Positions 46,603-56,391 of a DNA stretch of 64,000 bases are shown in pieces. The position numbers and the translations under genes are program-made. This stretch comes from Synergistaceae bacterium (GTDB lineage: Bacteria > Synergistota > Synergistia > Synergistales > Aminobacteriaceae). Positions within the stretch are counted from its first letter, which is position 1; each line of letters begins with the position of its first letter. The notes beneath the pieces are model-generated. The model was not told where the DNA came from. It was given only the letters and a program-made list of their open reading frames with translations, and did no database searches. Location of the stretch: assembly GCA_018436595.1 (NCBI GenBank), contig JAHDLC010000022.1:1-64000 (forward strand), read 5' to 3'.

Positions 46603-48375
46603 ATGGCGAGAGATTCACGAAGCCGCAAGAAGAAAACCTCTGCAGCGAAGAAGGACGGCAAGCTGCGGTATATCCCCCTGGGCGGCCTGGGGGAAGTGGG
46701 CAAGAACATGTACGCCCTCGAGTACGAGGACTCCATCCTCGTCGTAGACTGCGGTCTCATGTTCCCCGACGACGAGATGTTCGGCATCGACTTCGTCATC
46801 CCGGATATCACCTATCTTGAAGAGCGAAAAGACAAGATTGTCGGCATCGTCATCACCCACGGCCACGAGGACCACATAGGGGGCCTTCCCTTCAATCTTC
46901 CGAAAATTCCCGCCCCCCTCTACGGCACGAAGCTCACCCTGGGCATGGTGGGGAACAAGCTCACGGAATGGGCCCCCGCTTTTTCACCCGACTACCGGGA
47001 AATACGGGCCGGTGACCGGGTGGAAATGGGCCCCTTCTCCGTACGGTTCATCGCCGTGTGCCATTCCGTTCCCGACGGCGTGGGGCTTGCCATAGAAACC
47101 CCCGTGGGAACGGTGGTCCATACTGGAGACTTCAAGCTCGATCCTACGCCCATCGACGGCAGGCTGACCGACTATGCGGCCTTCTCGGAGGAAGGGAAGA
47201 AGGGAGTTCTCCTTCTGCTTTCAGATTCCACCAACGTGGAGCGCCCCGGCTTTACCCAGTCGGAGCACACCCTGTCCGGCACCATCGACCGGCTATTCCG
47301 GCAGCACCGGTCGAGGCGCATCGTTATTTCCGCCTTCGCCAGCAACCTCCACCGGGTACAGCAGGTGGTGGACGCGGCGGCCAGGTTCAACCGGAAGGTC
47401 GCCCTGGTGGGGCGGAGCATGGTGAAGAACGTGGAGCTCGCCCGGGAGTTGGGCTACCTTCACGCCGACGACAAGACCATCGTGGACATCGAGGATATAG
47501 GCAAGGTCCCGCCGGGTTCGCTGGTGGTCATGACCACCGGGAGCCAGGGAGAGCCCTTCTCCGGTCTTGTCCTCATGAGCAGAGGGGAGCACCGGGTGAT
47601 CACCCTGACGGAGAAGGACGTGGTGGCCATCTTCGCCACTCCCATTCCCGGAAACGAAAAAACGGTGAGCAACACCATCAACCGCCTGTTTGCCTGCGGC
47701 TGCGAAGTGGTCTACGAAAAGGAGCAGGCCATCCACGTCTCGGGCCACGCCGCACAGGACGAGCTTCGGGTCATGCTGAACATGGTCCGGCCCCAGTTCT
47801 TCGTTCCCGTCCACGGCGAATACCGCCATCTCGTCCGCCACGCGAAGCTCGCCCGTGAGATGGGCGTGGCTCCGAAAAACGCTTTTGTCCTGCTGAACGG
47901 CGACGTGCTGACCCTGGAAAAGGACAAGGCCGTGGTGAAGGACCGGGTTCAGGCCGGCGGCATCATGGTGGACGGCATCGCCCTCGGCGAAATGCAGGGG
48001 AGCGTGCTGAAGGAGCGGAGGGAACTCGCCGAGGACGGGGCCGTGGCTGTCTCCCTCATCCTCACGGGCGAGGGGACCCTCGCCTCGCCCCCGGTTTTTG
48101 AAAGCAGGGGGTTTCTCCACCTTGAGGATGCGGCGAAGCTGAGGGAAGACCTCACGGTCTCCGTCGGGAAGGCCGTGGAATCCCTCGGAGCAAAGGCTGT
48201 TTCCGACCGGGACCTTCTCGAAACGCGGATAAAGGGCAGAATGCGGGACGCCCTCCGGCGGTTCGGGCGGGGCCGCCCGGTTATCCTCCCCCTTGTCACC
48301 GTTCTCGGGGAAAAACCGGCGGCCGAGCGGCCCAGGGCCTCTTCCCAGGGTAGGGGACGGAGGAGGAAAAGCTGA
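46603..48375 (+). CDS. rnj: Ribonuclease J
   Basis: Dual 5'-exo and endoribonuclease for mRNA decay and RNA maturation. The 590-aa protein has a basic N-terminal tail, the metallo-beta-lactamase opening IPLGGLGEVGKNMYAL, the zinc motif ITHGHEDHIGG, VHTGDFKLDPTP, SDSTNVERPG, the beta-CASP core with SQGEPFS and SGHAAQDEL, HGEYRHLVRHA, and the C-terminal domain. Intact metal ligands suggest an active enzyme. Only one copy is seen here. Confidence 0.95.
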   Translation: MARDSRSRKKKTSAAKKDGKLRYIPLGGLGEVGKNMYALEYEDSILVVDCGLMFPDDEMFGIDFVIPDITYLEERKDKIVGIVITHGHEDHIGGLPFNLPKIPAPLYGTKLTLGMVGNKLTEWAPAFSPDYREIRAGDRVEMGPFSVRFIAVCHSVPDGVGLAIETPVGTVVHTGDFKLDPTPIDGRLTDYAAFSEEGKKGVLLLLSDSTNVERPGFTQSEHTLSGTIDRLFRQHRSRRIVISAFASNLHRVQQVVDAAARFNRKVALVGRSMVKNVELARELGYLHADDKTIVDIEDIGKVPPGSLVVMTTGSQGEPFSGLVLMSRGEHRVITLTEKDVVAIFATPIPGNEKTVSNTINRLFACGCEVVYEKEQAIHVSGHAAQDELRVMLNMVRPQFFVPVHGEYRHLVRHAKLAREMGVAPKNAFVLLNGDVLTLEKDKAVVKDRVQAGGIMVDGIALGEMQGSVLKERRELAEDGAVAVSLILTGEGTLASPPVFESRGFLHLEDAAKLREDLTVSVGKAVESLGAKAVSDRDLLETRIKGRMRDALRRFGRGRPVILPLVTVLGEKPAAERPRASSQGRGRRRKS

Positions 48376-49187
48376 TGGAAGCTCTTCCGGCTGTGTTTCT
48401 GGGGCTGGTCCAGGGAGTGACGGAATTCCTTCCCGTGAGCAGCTCCGGTCACCTTGCCCTGTTCCAGCAGCTTTTCGGCATCGGGGAGGCGGCTCTCTCC
48501 TATGACCTTCTCCTTCATTTCGCCACCATGCTCGCTACACTGGTTTTCTTCGGCAAGGACGTCGCCCTTCTCCTGTGCCAGTGGTGCAGGGGATTGCTTT
48601 CAGCGGAAAGCAGAACGGCGGAGGGATGGACCTTCGGGTGGGCCGTCATTGCCGGAACGGTGCTCACCGGGGCAATAGGCCTTTCCCTCAAACCCCTCGT
48701 GGAGCGGGCCATGACCCTCCCCTGGGCGGTGGGAGCGGGGCTCCTGGTCACAGCCGCCGTCCTCTGGTACGGCTCGTCCCTCGCCACAGACCTCTGCGGC
48801 AGGCCCGTGACGCCCGCCAGGGGGCTCGTTGTCGGGATCGTGCAGGGGATCGCGGTCCTGCCGGGTATTTCCCGGTCGGGGTCCACCATCGTCGCCGGCA
48901 TGAAGACAGGACTGTCTGCCCCGTCGGCCTTCCGTTTTTCCTTCCTTCTCTCCCTTCCGGCCATTTTCGGAGCGACCCTGCTGGAGATGAAGGACCTCCT
49001 CCAGGTTCCGGACTGGTCCTCCACCCTGCCGTCAGGGTGGGCCGCCGGAACCGCCGCGGCCTTTTTCTCCGGACTCGTCTCCCTGGCGGTGCTCCGCAGG
49101 GTGGTCACCCGGGGGAAGTGGCGCCCCTTCGCGGCCTACTGCGCTTTCGTCGGCCTCCTGGCACTGGCGATCTTCCCGGGGAGGTAA
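48375..49187 (+). CDS. uppP: Undecaprenyl-diphosphate phosphatase UppP (BacA)
   Basis: Recycles the lipid carrier used for peptidoglycan and O-antigen building. The 270-aa membrane protein (about eight helices) shows FLGLVQGVTEFLPVSSSGHLAL at the N-terminus and GIVQGIAVLPGISRSGSTI further on, the two conserved glutamate/serine-histidine and arginine motifs. Start overlaps the RNase J stop (TGATG). Confidence 0.96.
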   Translation: MEALPAVFLGLVQGVTEFLPVSSSGHLALFQQLFGIGEAALSYDLLLHFATMLATLVFFGKDVALLLCQWCRGLLSAESRTAEGWTFGWAVIAGTVLTGAIGLSLKPLVERAMTLPWAVGAGLLVTAAVLWYGSSLATDLCGRPVTPARGLVVGIVQGIAVLPGISRSGSTIVAGMKTGLSAPSAFRFSFLLSLPAIFGATLLEMKDLLQVPDWSSTLPSGWAAGTAAAFFSGLVSLAVLRRVVTRGKWRPFAAYCAFVGLLALAIFPGR

Positions 49188-49191
49188 CGGC

Positions 49192-49434
49192 ATGGCCGGG
49201 TCGTCTTCCGCACGATGGTGGATCATTGTCGCCTCCCTGGTTCTCGGATCCCTTCTCGGGGTGTACCTCCAGAGATTTTCCTTGACCGAGCCCTATTTCA
49301 GGGATATTCTTTCAACCGGCTTCAACGTGTCGGAGGTGAACCTCGCCTTTGCCGATTTCGGATTCCGCTTTTCCCTGAGGTGCAACCTCGGGACTCTGAT
49401 CGGAGGCGTCTTCGGACTATGGGCCGCCCGATAG
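49192..49434 (+). CDS. Small membrane protein, DUF4321-like
   Basis: An 80-aa protein with two hydrophobic segments (about residues 8-26 and 60-79), four bases after uppP and overlapping maf by 16 bases. The size, the two-helix layout (LGSLLGVYLQ; GTLIGGVFGLW) and location before maf match DUF4321 proteins of Firmicutes and relatives. Function unknown. Confidence 0.75.
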   Translation: MAGSSSARWWIIVASLVLGSLLGVYLQRFSLTEPYFRDILSTGFNVSEVNLAFADFGFRFSLRCNLGTLIGGVFGLWAAR

Positions 49435-50018
49435 AACTGGTCCTCGCCTCGGGGAGCCCGAGACGAAGGGAGCTGCTCTCTTCTCTCGGGTGGGCCTTTA
49501 CCGTGCTGGTTCCCTCCGTGGACGAGTCCCTTCTTCCCGGGGAAAGCCCCGGCGAGGCTGTGAAGCGCCTCTCCCGGGAAAAGGCGGAGACTGTCGCGAA
49601 AGAGCGCCCCGGGAGGTTTGTCGTGGCGGCCGATACGGTGGTGGCCCTCGGGAACAGGATTCTCGGAAAGCCCTGCAGCAGGGAGGAAGCCCTGGAGATG
49701 CTCATCCTGCTCAACGGCAGGACCCATTCGGTCTTTACGGGCGTTACGGTGTCTTCCCCCTGGGGAATGCAAACCGCCGCCGAGAGAACGGACGTGGTCT
49801 TCCGGGAACTTCCCGAAGACGCTCTCCGGGCCTACGCCGAGAGCGGCGAGGGAGACGACAAGGCCGGCGCCTATGCCATCCAGGGACTGGGGGCACTCCT
49901 GGTGGATTCCATCAGGGGAGATTATTTCAACGTGGTGGGCCTGCCCCTCTGCAGGCTCAGCAGAATGCTTGAATCCCTCGGCTTTTCAGTGGCCGACCAA
50001 TGGAGGAAAACGCAATGA
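49419..50018 (+). CDS. maf: Maf-family nucleotide pyrophosphatase
   Basis: House-cleaning hydrolase that removes non-canonical nucleoside triphosphates such as dTTP/UTP analogues. The ATG at 49419 overlaps the preceding gene and gives 199 aa. Motifs: LVLASGSPRRRELLSSLG at the N-terminus, AADTVVALGNRILGKP, FTGVTV, and GDDKAGAYAIQGLGALLV. The aspartate in AADTVV is the catalytic residue. Confidence 0.94.
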   Translation: MGRPIELVLASGSPRRRELLSSLGWAFTVLVPSVDESLLPGESPGEAVKRLSREKAETVAKERPGRFVVAADTVVALGNRILGKPCSREEALEMLILLNGRTHSVFTGVTVSSPWGMQTAAERTDVVFRELPEDALRAYAESGEGDDKAGAYAIQGLGALLVDSIRGDYFNVVGLPLCRLSRMLESLGFSVADQWRKTQ

Positions 50019-51973
50019 AGAAGAGACTGTTCCCTCCCGAAGGAGCCCGAATCAACCTCGGGCTCTGTGTTGTCCTCGCCCTGTTCCTCCTTTCCGCCGT
50101 CGCCCTGCTGCCCCGCATGGGAGCGGAGCGGGCATCCCGGAACGCGGGTATAATCCTCGACTTCCGGGACGTGGCCTCCCTTGGGTCTTCCACAGGCCGG
50201 ACCCCGGAGGCGGCCTGGGGGGACATGGCCCGGAAGGGCGCCACGGGGCTCATGGTTTCGGAGCTGACCGGTACCCAGCTCTCCCTCGGCGTTCTGCCCC
50301 TCTATTACGGCACTGCTTCGGGGCTGCCCGACGGGGCGAGGAAGGCCCTGGCAGCACCGCTTTCGTCTACGGCCCTCTTTTTCCCGAAGACGTTCCCCGC
50401 CGGACGGAAGGCCCTGCCCTACCTGGCGGCCCGTTTTCCCGGCATGCGTACGGCGGAAGCCGACGGAGGAACGGCGGTTTATCTTCCCCGAACCCTGGAG
50501 GAACTGCTCCTGACGGGTGTTCTTCCCGACATGGACGGACTGCTCCTGTCGGAAAAGCTGCGGATTCCCGTATTCTACCGGGTGGCCCCCGCTCTTCCGG
50601 GGGATACGTCGCCCTCGGTGGCCGCCCTTGACAGACTGCTCGCCGATTTTCCGTCCATCCGGACTCTCGCCCCCGCAGGGGAGACGGCCCTCGGATTTCC
50701 AGATCTGAAGCCCCTCGCCGGAGCGGTGAAGAAAGCGGACCGCTCCGTGGCGGTGGTGGAGTTCTCCCGCCAGCTCGGCGCCCCCCAGCTCAACTGGCTT
50801 GCTTTTCCCGCCCTGCTGCCTCTCCACAGCGTGACCCACGAGGAACTCCTCAGCCGGAACATCTCCCGGGCCGCCCTGTTCGAACGGCTTCTCCGGGCGG
50901 TCAAGGAACGGTCCGTCCGCCTGCTCGTCTTCCGTCCCTCCGCCATGGAATCCTCCGCCGACCCCTACGGCACCTTCCTCGGGGAGCTTGGGAACCTCGC
51001 GGCGGGGCTTTCGGCTCACGGCATAGCCGTTTCCTGGCCCGAACCCTTCTCGCCCTGGAGGACGGGACTGGCCGGCGCTGCGGCCCTGGCCCTCGCCTTT
51101 GTCTACTCCCTCCTCCAGTATCTCCGGCGGTTTTTCCTTTTCTCCGGCGCAGACGACCACGGGCGGACGGGCAGGGTTTCCCGGAAAGGAGCCCTTCTTC
51201 TCGGGGCAGTCGTCCTCGTCACGGCTCTCGCTGTCCGTTTCGTTCCGCCGGCAGCCAGGATCATCGGGGCCCTCGCGGCGGTGTTCGTGGTTGCCGAGGC
51301 GTCCTTCCTGGCCCTTGACGGGTGGAGGCGCCCCTGGGCGGGGCTCGTGGGAAGTTTCCTCTTCGCCGTGGCGGGGGGGCTGGCCATCGCCGCCTTCTTC
51401 AGCGAGCCCGCCTACATGCTCCGCCTCCGGGCTTTCTCCGGCGTGAAGGCGACGCTCTTTCTTCCGCCGCTCCTGGTGCTGCTCGCCGACCTGAGGCGGA
51501 GGGAACATCCCGAGTCCCTGGGAGATATCTTCCGCCGTCCCCCTCTCTGGGGGGAGCTTTTTCTCCTCGGCATTCTGCTGGCGGGAGCGGGCCTGGTTCT
51601 CTTCCGCAGCGACAACGTCCAGTTCGTGCCTGCCTTTGAGGTCCGCATGAGGGAGTTCCTCGAGCGCATCCTCGTGGCCCGGCCCAGGAACAAGGAGATC
51701 TTCCTCGGGTACCCGGCGCTCCTCCTCTGGTATTACGTCCGCAAGGCCGACCTGTGGCCCCGGTACAGGGAAGTGCTCCGCATGGCCACCGTCCTCGGTT
51801 TTTCGTCGGCGGTGAACAGCTTCTGTCATTTCCATACGCCTCTCTATTTCATTCTCTTCAGGCAATTTAACGGATTGTGGACCGGCGTCCTCGTGGGTAT
51901 GATGGGAATCGTGATTCTCAGGTTCCTCATTCTGCCCCTGTGGGAGAAGTACGGGAGGATGGTGACGGAGTGA
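50015..51973 (+). CDS. DUF5693 multi-pass membrane protein
   Basis: A 652-aa protein: one N-terminal helix (about 13-32), a large extracytoplasmic domain (about 35-345) with repeated aspartate/arginine-rich turns (IILDFRDVASLG), then seven to nine helices. Layout and proximity to csaB match DUF5693 proteins found beside csaB in SLH-bearing Firmicutes. GGAGG precedes the ATG, which overlaps the maf stop. Function is unknown; a part in making or exporting a pyruvylated wall polymer is inferred from the neighbourhood. Confidence 0.75.
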   Translation: MKKRLFPPEGARINLGLCVVLALFLLSAVALLPRMGAERASRNAGIILDFRDVASLGSSTGRTPEAAWGDMARKGATGLMVSELTGTQLSLGVLPLYYGTASGLPDGARKALAAPLSSTALFFPKTFPAGRKALPYLAARFPGMRTAEADGGTAVYLPRTLEELLLTGVLPDMDGLLLSEKLRIPVFYRVAPALPGDTSPSVAALDRLLADFPSIRTLAPAGETALGFPDLKPLAGAVKKADRSVAVVEFSRQLGAPQLNWLAFPALLPLHSVTHEELLSRNISRAALFERLLRAVKERSVRLLVFRPSAMESSADPYGTFLGELGNLAAGLSAHGIAVSWPEPFSPWRTGLAGAAALALAFVYSLLQYLRRFFLFSGADDHGRTGRVSRKGALLLGAVVLVTALAVRFVPPAARIIGALAAVFVVAEASFLALDGWRRPWAGLVGSFLFAVAGGLAIAAFFSEPAYMLRLRAFSGVKATLFLPPLLVLLADLRRREHPESLGDIFRRPPLWGELFLLGILLAGAGLVLFRSDNVQFVPAFEVRMREFLERILVARPRNKEIFLGYPALLLWYYVRKADLWPRYREVLRMATVLGFSSAVNSFCHFHTPLYFILFRQFNGLWTGVLVGMMGIVILRFLILPLWEKYGRMVTE

Positions 51974-53019
51974 ACCGTCGCTACCGCGCGGTGCTTTGCG
52001 GCTACTACGGGTTCGGCAACCTCGGGGACGAGCTTCTTGCCTCGGCCCTGGTGGAGGCCTTCGAAAAAATCGGCGTTCCGAGGGATGAGCTGGCCATACT
52101 CTCAGCGTCTCCTGCGGATACCGAGCGGTCTCTGTCTCTGCGGGCGGTGAACCGATGGAAAACGACGGAAGTTTTCCGCCTCCTCAGGGAGAGCGACACC
52201 CTGCTTCTCGGCGGGGGGGGGCTCTTTCAGGACGTTACGAGCGTCCGGTCGTCCGCCTATTACTGGGGAATGATCCGTCTCGCGTCCCTTGCCGGCGCCC
52301 TGCCCTGGGCGGTAGGACAGTCGGTGGGCCCGTTCCGGACCCTCTCCGGCATGTTCTTCGCCCGGAATGCCCTGGGAAAATGCGCCCTCAGAAGTGTCCG
52401 GGACGAGCGGTCCGGCGCCCTGCTGAACTCCTGGGGGCAGAAGTCCTCCAGGTCTCCGGACCCGGTGTTTCTGCTGGGGCGGCATTCCTCCTGCAGAGAA
52501 CGGAGGGACGGCCATTTCCTCGTGAACATCCGCCCCTGGGGCGGAAGCCTGCCGCTCCGGACGGTGACGAAAGCCGCGAGACTGGCCGCGGAAAAAAAAC
52601 TCCCGGTCATCGGGGTGGGGCTTTCCCGGGAGGATGTGGTCCTCATAGAGCGGCTTGCCGGAAGCCGGATTTTCCGTCCCCGGAGGATCATCCTGCTCTC
52701 GGCGGCGAACTGGAGCACCGAATCGGAACAGTTGTTCTGCAACGCCGCCGGAGCGGTGTCCATGCGGTACCATTTCGCCCTTCTCGCCCTTCTTTCCGGT
52801 GTTCCCCTGACCCTCTCGGCCTATGACCCGAAGGTGGAGGAGTTCGCCGCCGAATGGAAGCTCCCCGTGTGGAAGGGGGATGGGCGCCTTCCACACCCGG
52901 CCCTGTCGCCGGAACAGGAAAAGACCGTCTATCGGGCGGATCTCTTCCTCGAGGAATTCAGCCGGATGTGGAATGAAGCCCGGAGGCTCGCACACAGAAA
53001 GGGGACTGGTCGTTCATGA
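51970..53019 (+). CDS. csaB: Polysaccharide pyruvyl transferase CsaB
   Basis: Adds ketal-linked pyruvate to a wall polymer so that SLH domains can bind it. GTG start overlaps the previous stop. The 349-aa GT-B-like protein shows GYYGFGNLGDELLASAL at the N-terminus, LLGGGGLFQDVTS, AVGQSVGPF, SVRDERS, VNIRPWGG and SMRYHFALLALLSGVPL, the usual CsaB order. The window also encodes an SLH porin at 29431, a likely client. Confidence 0.92.
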   Translation: MNRRYRAVLCGYYGFGNLGDELLASALVEAFEKIGVPRDELAILSASPADTERSLSLRAVNRWKTTEVFRLLRESDTLLLGGGGLFQDVTSVRSSAYYWGMIRLASLAGALPWAVGQSVGPFRTLSGMFFARNALGKCALRSVRDERSGALLNSWGQKSSRSPDPVFLLGRHSSCRERRDGHFLVNIRPWGGSLPLRTVTKAARLAAEKKLPVIGVGLSREDVVLIERLAGSRIFRPRRIILLSAANWSTESEQLFCNAAGAVSMRYHFALLALLSGVPLTLSAYDPKVEEFAAEWKLPVWKGDGRLPHPALSPEQEKTVYRADLFLEEFSRMWNEARRLAHRKGTGRS

Positions 53020-53843
53020 CCCCGGATTTGAATGGTCTGGCTGAACACGCTTCCGCAGTCCGGAGGGACGTGGTCAGGATGATCGGCGTCGCCCGGTCGG
53101 GACACCTGGCGTCTTCTCTCTCCATTGTGGATCTTCTTGTCTGGCTGTACTGGGAGGTTCTTTCCCTGCGGACGGACGAACCGTCCTGGGAGGACAGGGA
53201 CCGGTTCGTCCTCGGGAAGGGGCACGGATGTCCCGCCCTGTACGCCGTCCTCGCCAACAGGAGCTTCTTTCCCCGGGAAGAGCTGTGGAGCTACCGCCGG
53301 CTCGGCGCCATGCTGCAGGGATTTCCCGAGGTCCGCAGGACCCCCGGCGTGGACGCCCCCGGAGGATCCCTCGGCCAGGGGCTCGGCCTCGCCAACGGCC
53401 TCGCTCTCGCGCTGAGGGACCGGGCATCCGTTCCGTCGGTCTTTTGTCTTGTGGGCGACGGGGAGCTCCAGGAGGGAGCCTTCTGGGAGTCCGCCATGAC
53501 GTCCGCCCACTTCTCCCTGGACAGCCTGCTGCTCCTGGTGGACAGGGACGGACGGCAGATGGAGGGGGCCACGGAGGACATCATGTCCCTCGAGCCGGTC
53601 CGGGACAAGTTTCTCGCCTTCGGCTGGGCCGTGGAGGAGTGTGACGGCCATGACTTCGCCTCCATGGAGGAGGCTCGTGCCCGCCTCGGGTCCCGCAGGG
53701 GAAAACCGGGGTGCATCGTGGCGAACACCGTGCTCGGAAAGGGTGTTTCCTTCCTCGAAAACGATCCCTCCGGAGGGCGGATGGTCCTGGGGCGGGATTC
53801 CATGGACAAGGCCCTCCGGGAACTCGAAAAGGGAGGGGACTGA
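53016..53843 (+). CDS. Transketolase, N-terminal subunit
   Basis: Thiamine-diphosphate-binding half of a split transketolase, 275 aa. It shows HLASSLSIVDLLVWLYWE, LGKGHGCPALYAVLA, GSLGQGLGLANGLAL and the ThDP motif GDGELQEGAFWE. ATG overlaps the csaB stop. Paired with the next gene it would form the complete enzyme of the pentose phosphate pathway, supplying ribulose/arabinose and sedoheptulose phosphates used for KDO and heptose. Confidence 0.92.
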   Translation: MTPDLNGLAEHASAVRRDVVRMIGVARSGHLASSLSIVDLLVWLYWEVLSLRTDEPSWEDRDRFVLGKGHGCPALYAVLANRSFFPREELWSYRRLGAMLQGFPEVRRTPGVDAPGGSLGQGLGLANGLALALRDRASVPSVFCLVGDGELQEGAFWESAMTSAHFSLDSLLLLVDRDGRQMEGATEDIMSLEPVRDKFLAFGWAVEECDGHDFASMEEARARLGSRRGKPGCIVANTVLGKGVSFLENDPSGGRMVLGRDSMDKALRELEKGGD

Positions 53844-53846
53844 ACG

Positions 53847-54797
53847 ATGCCGGCTCCTGAAAGAAGCACCAGGGACGCCTACGGGCAGGCCCTTATTGAC
53901 CTCGCTGCGGCAGACCCTTCGGTGGTGGCCGTGGACGGCGACGTGGGATCCGCCACCCGTGCGGCGCGGTTTGCCGCCCTCCATCCCGACAGGGTATTCA
54001 ACGTGGGCATGGCGGAGCAGGACATGATCCTCACCGCTGCCGGACTGGCCCTCGGGGGAAAGAACGTCTACGTGTCCTCCTACGCTTCCTTCCTCGTGGG
54101 GCGGGGGTACGAGCAGATCCGGTCCGCCGTGGCCATCCCCGGCCTCCCTGTGAAGATTGTGGGGAGCCACTGCGGGGTTACCGTGGGGGAGGACGGGGCG
54201 TCCCACCAGATGCTCGAGGACCTGGCTCTCATGAGAGTCTTCCCGGACATGACGGTCCTCGTCCCGGCTGATTACACATCTGCCCTTGCGCTGCTGAAAA
54301 ACGCTGTCTCCTCCAGGGGGCCCGTGTACGTCAGGCTCGGCAGGTCGCCGGTTCCGGACGTTTACGCCGACGGTGACGAAGGCATCCTTCCCGGAGGAGG
54401 AAGGGTGCTCCGGGAGGGGACGGAAGTGACGGTCTGCTGTTGTGGTATCATGGTCTCCGAGGCGCTCCGGGCTGCGGAAGTGCTGGCGCGGCAGAACATC
54501 AGCGCCGAGGTGATAGACTGCTACAGTGTATCCCCCCTTCCGGCCCAGAGCATTCTCGACTCCGTCCACAGGACGGGGTGCTGCGTCACCGCCGAGGAGC
54601 ATTTTGCCCGGGGAGGCCTGGGAGAAGGTGTCGCCGCCCTCGTGAGCGGCGCCTACCCCGTCCCGGTGAAGCAGGTCGCTGTATTCGACAAGTTCGGCCA
54701 GAGCGGTTCTCCGGCGGAGCTGCAGGAGTATTACGGCCTGACGGCATCCCAGATCGTGAGCGCCGCAGTGCAGGCCTGGACCATGCGCAGGAGGTAA
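53847..54797 (+). CDS. Transketolase, C-terminal subunit
   Basis: Second half of the split transketolase, 316 aa: VVAVDGDVGSATRAARFA, the NVGMAEQDMILTAAGLAL segment with the conserved catalytic glutamate, GSHCGVTVGEDGASHQ, and a C-terminal domain (VTAEEHFARGGLG). Three bases separate it from the N-terminal subunit. Split transketolases are common in Firmicutes, Archaea and Synergistetes. Confidence 0.92.
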   Translation: MPAPERSTRDAYGQALIDLAAADPSVVAVDGDVGSATRAARFAALHPDRVFNVGMAEQDMILTAAGLALGGKNVYVSSYASFLVGRGYEQIRSAVAIPGLPVKIVGSHCGVTVGEDGASHQMLEDLALMRVFPDMTVLVPADYTSALALLKNAVSSRGPVYVRLGRSPVPDVYADGDEGILPGGGRVLREGTEVTVCCCGIMVSEALRAAEVLARQNISAEVIDCYSVSPLPAQSILDSVHRTGCCVTAEEHFARGGLGEGVAALVSGAYPVPVKQVAVFDKFGQSGSPAELQEYYGLTASQIVSAAVQAWTMRRR

Positions 54798-54800
54798 GAA

Positions 54801-55496
54801 ATGGATATTCGCCTGGCAGGAGTCACCAAGGTATTCGAACCGGACATCGTCGCCCTCGAGGATATTTATCTCTCCATCGACAAGGGGGAGTTCGTCTACC
54901 TTGTGGGGACCACAGGCTCTGGAAAGACCACCCTCCTCAGGCTCATCTCCCGGGAATACCTTCCCACCAGGGGGCAGATCACCGTGGGGGACGTGAATCT
55001 GCGAAAAATCGGACGGGGCAGGCTTCCCTTCTACAGGCGGGACGTGGGGGTCGTCTTCCAGGATTACAAGCTGCTGCCCAACCTGACGGTCTTCGAAAAC
55101 GTGGCTTTCGTGCTGGAGGCCATGGGCATTCCGCCGAGGGTCGTGCAGAACCGGGCCAACGAGGTGATCGACCAGGTGGGGCTGTGGAGACGGCGGTTCC
55201 TCAAGCCTCCCCAGCTCTCCGGGGGAGAGCAGCAGCGGGTCGCCATCGCCAGGGCCATGGCGAACTCGCCCTCCATCTTCCTCGCCGATGAGCCCACCGG
55301 AAACCTTGACCTCCGGACGTCCGAAGAAATCATGCGTCTTCTCCTTTCCATCAACGCCGCAGGAACCACCGTTCTCGTGGCAACCCACGACCAGTACCTC
55401 GTCGACGCCTACCGCCAGCGCCTCGTTGAGCTCCACAACGGGCGGCTCAAGCGGGACGAGAGGAGAGGGAGGTATTTCATCGATGGCGAGCTTTAA
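54801..55496 (+). CDS. ftsE: Cell-division ATPase FtsE
   Basis: ATPase subunit of FtsEX, which controls septal murein hydrolases. The 231 aa carry Walker [34 protein letters not shown], signature [14 protein letters not shown], Walker [13 protein letters not shown] and the switch ATHDQYL. Its 3' end overlaps ftsX by 14 bases. Confidence 0.95.
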   Translation: MDIRLAGVTKVFEPDIVALEDIYLSIDKGEFVYLVGTTGSGKTTLLRLISREYLPTRGQITVGDVNLRKIGRGRLPFYRRDVGVVFQDYKLLPNLTVFENVAFVLEAMGIPPRVVQNRANEVIDQVGLWRRRFLKPPQLSGGEQQRVAIARAMANSPSIFLADEPTGNLDLRTSEEIMRLLLSINAAGTTVLVATHDQYLVDAYRQRLVELHNGRLKRDERRGRYFIDGEL

Positions 55497-56367
55497 ATAT
55501 GCCCTGCGGGACACCTTCCGGCTCATCTGCCGCCACTGGGGACTGAGCATTCTCACCCTCATCACCGCGGCCTCGGTGCTGTACATCCTCGGATTTACCG
55601 CCCTTTTCGCCCTGAACGTGCGCCACATGGTCTCCCAAATCGAGGGAGGTCTCGTGGTGCAGGTCTACATGAAGAAGGGCGAAAAGCCGGACGACGTGTA
55701 CGGCAAGGTGAAGACAAACCCCACGGTCACCAGCATCCGGGCCATTTCGCCGGAGGAGGCTCTCGACCGCCTCCGGGCGAAGCTGGGAAACCAGGCCAGG
55801 GCCGTTACCCTCATGGGGGAAAACCCCCTGCCGTGGAGCCTGGAAATCCAGGTCCAGCGGGCGGAGCACATTACGCCCCTCGTCCGGGACCTCGTGGTCT
55901 TCCCCTCCGTGGAGGAAGTGATCTACTCGGGCAAGCTGGTGGAGCGCCTTTCCACCATATCCCGGGCATCGGCGGGCGTGTCGGCCACCATCCTCGTTCT
56001 CGCGGTGATCATCAGCGCCCTGGTGATTTTCAACACCATCAGGATCGCCATCTACTCCAGGAAGGAAGAGATCGAGGTCATGCTCCTCATCGGGGCCACC
56101 AAGACCTACATCTCCCTTCCTTTCGTCTTCCAGGGAATGTTCCTCGGCGCCGGGGGAGCCCTTCTCGCCGTGGCGGGCCTCTGGGCCACCTACGCGTCGG
56201 CGGTGAACGCCGTACGCTCCACCCTCGCGTTTCTTGATATAATTGTCAACCAGCAGATCCTGCTCCAGTTCTTCCTTCTTCTTTTCGCCACGGGCGCCAC
56301 CATGGGCTGGATGTGCAGCTGGCTCGCCGTGAGCCGTTTTACGTCGAGGGCCCTGCGCCCCCGCTGA
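55483..56367 (+). CDS. ftsX: Cell-division membrane protein FtsX
   Basis: Transmembrane partner of FtsE. ATG at 55483 overlaps ftsE and gives 294 aa; a longer frame upstream lies inside ftsE. Four helices with the usual large first periplasmic loop (about 45-170, ISQIEGGLVVQVYMKKGE-like) and a C-terminal trio including VIISALVIFNTIRIAIYSRK and EVMLLIGATKTYI, the FtsX/MacB core motif. Confidence 0.94.
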   Translation: MASFKYALRDTFRLICRHWGLSILTLITAASVLYILGFTALFALNVRHMVSQIEGGLVVQVYMKKGEKPDDVYGKVKTNPTVTSIRAISPEEALDRLRAKLGNQARAVTLMGENPLPWSLEIQVQRAEHITPLVRDLVVFPSVEEVIYSGKLVERLSTISRASAGVSATILVLAVIISALVIFNTIRIAIYSRKEEIEVMLLIGATKTYISLPFVFQGMFLGAGGALLAVAGLWATYASAVNAVRSTLAFLDIIVNQQILLQFFLLLFATGATMGWMCSWLAVSRFTSRALRPR

Positions 56368-56391
56368 CTCCGACGAAGGGAGCTGACCACA

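Noticed and set aside
46451-46618. Longer GreA starting at 46618 or 46495
   Set aside because: These starts lie upstream of or within the predicted greA promoter and have no ribosome site, while TTG 46450 has GGGAGG at ideal spacing.
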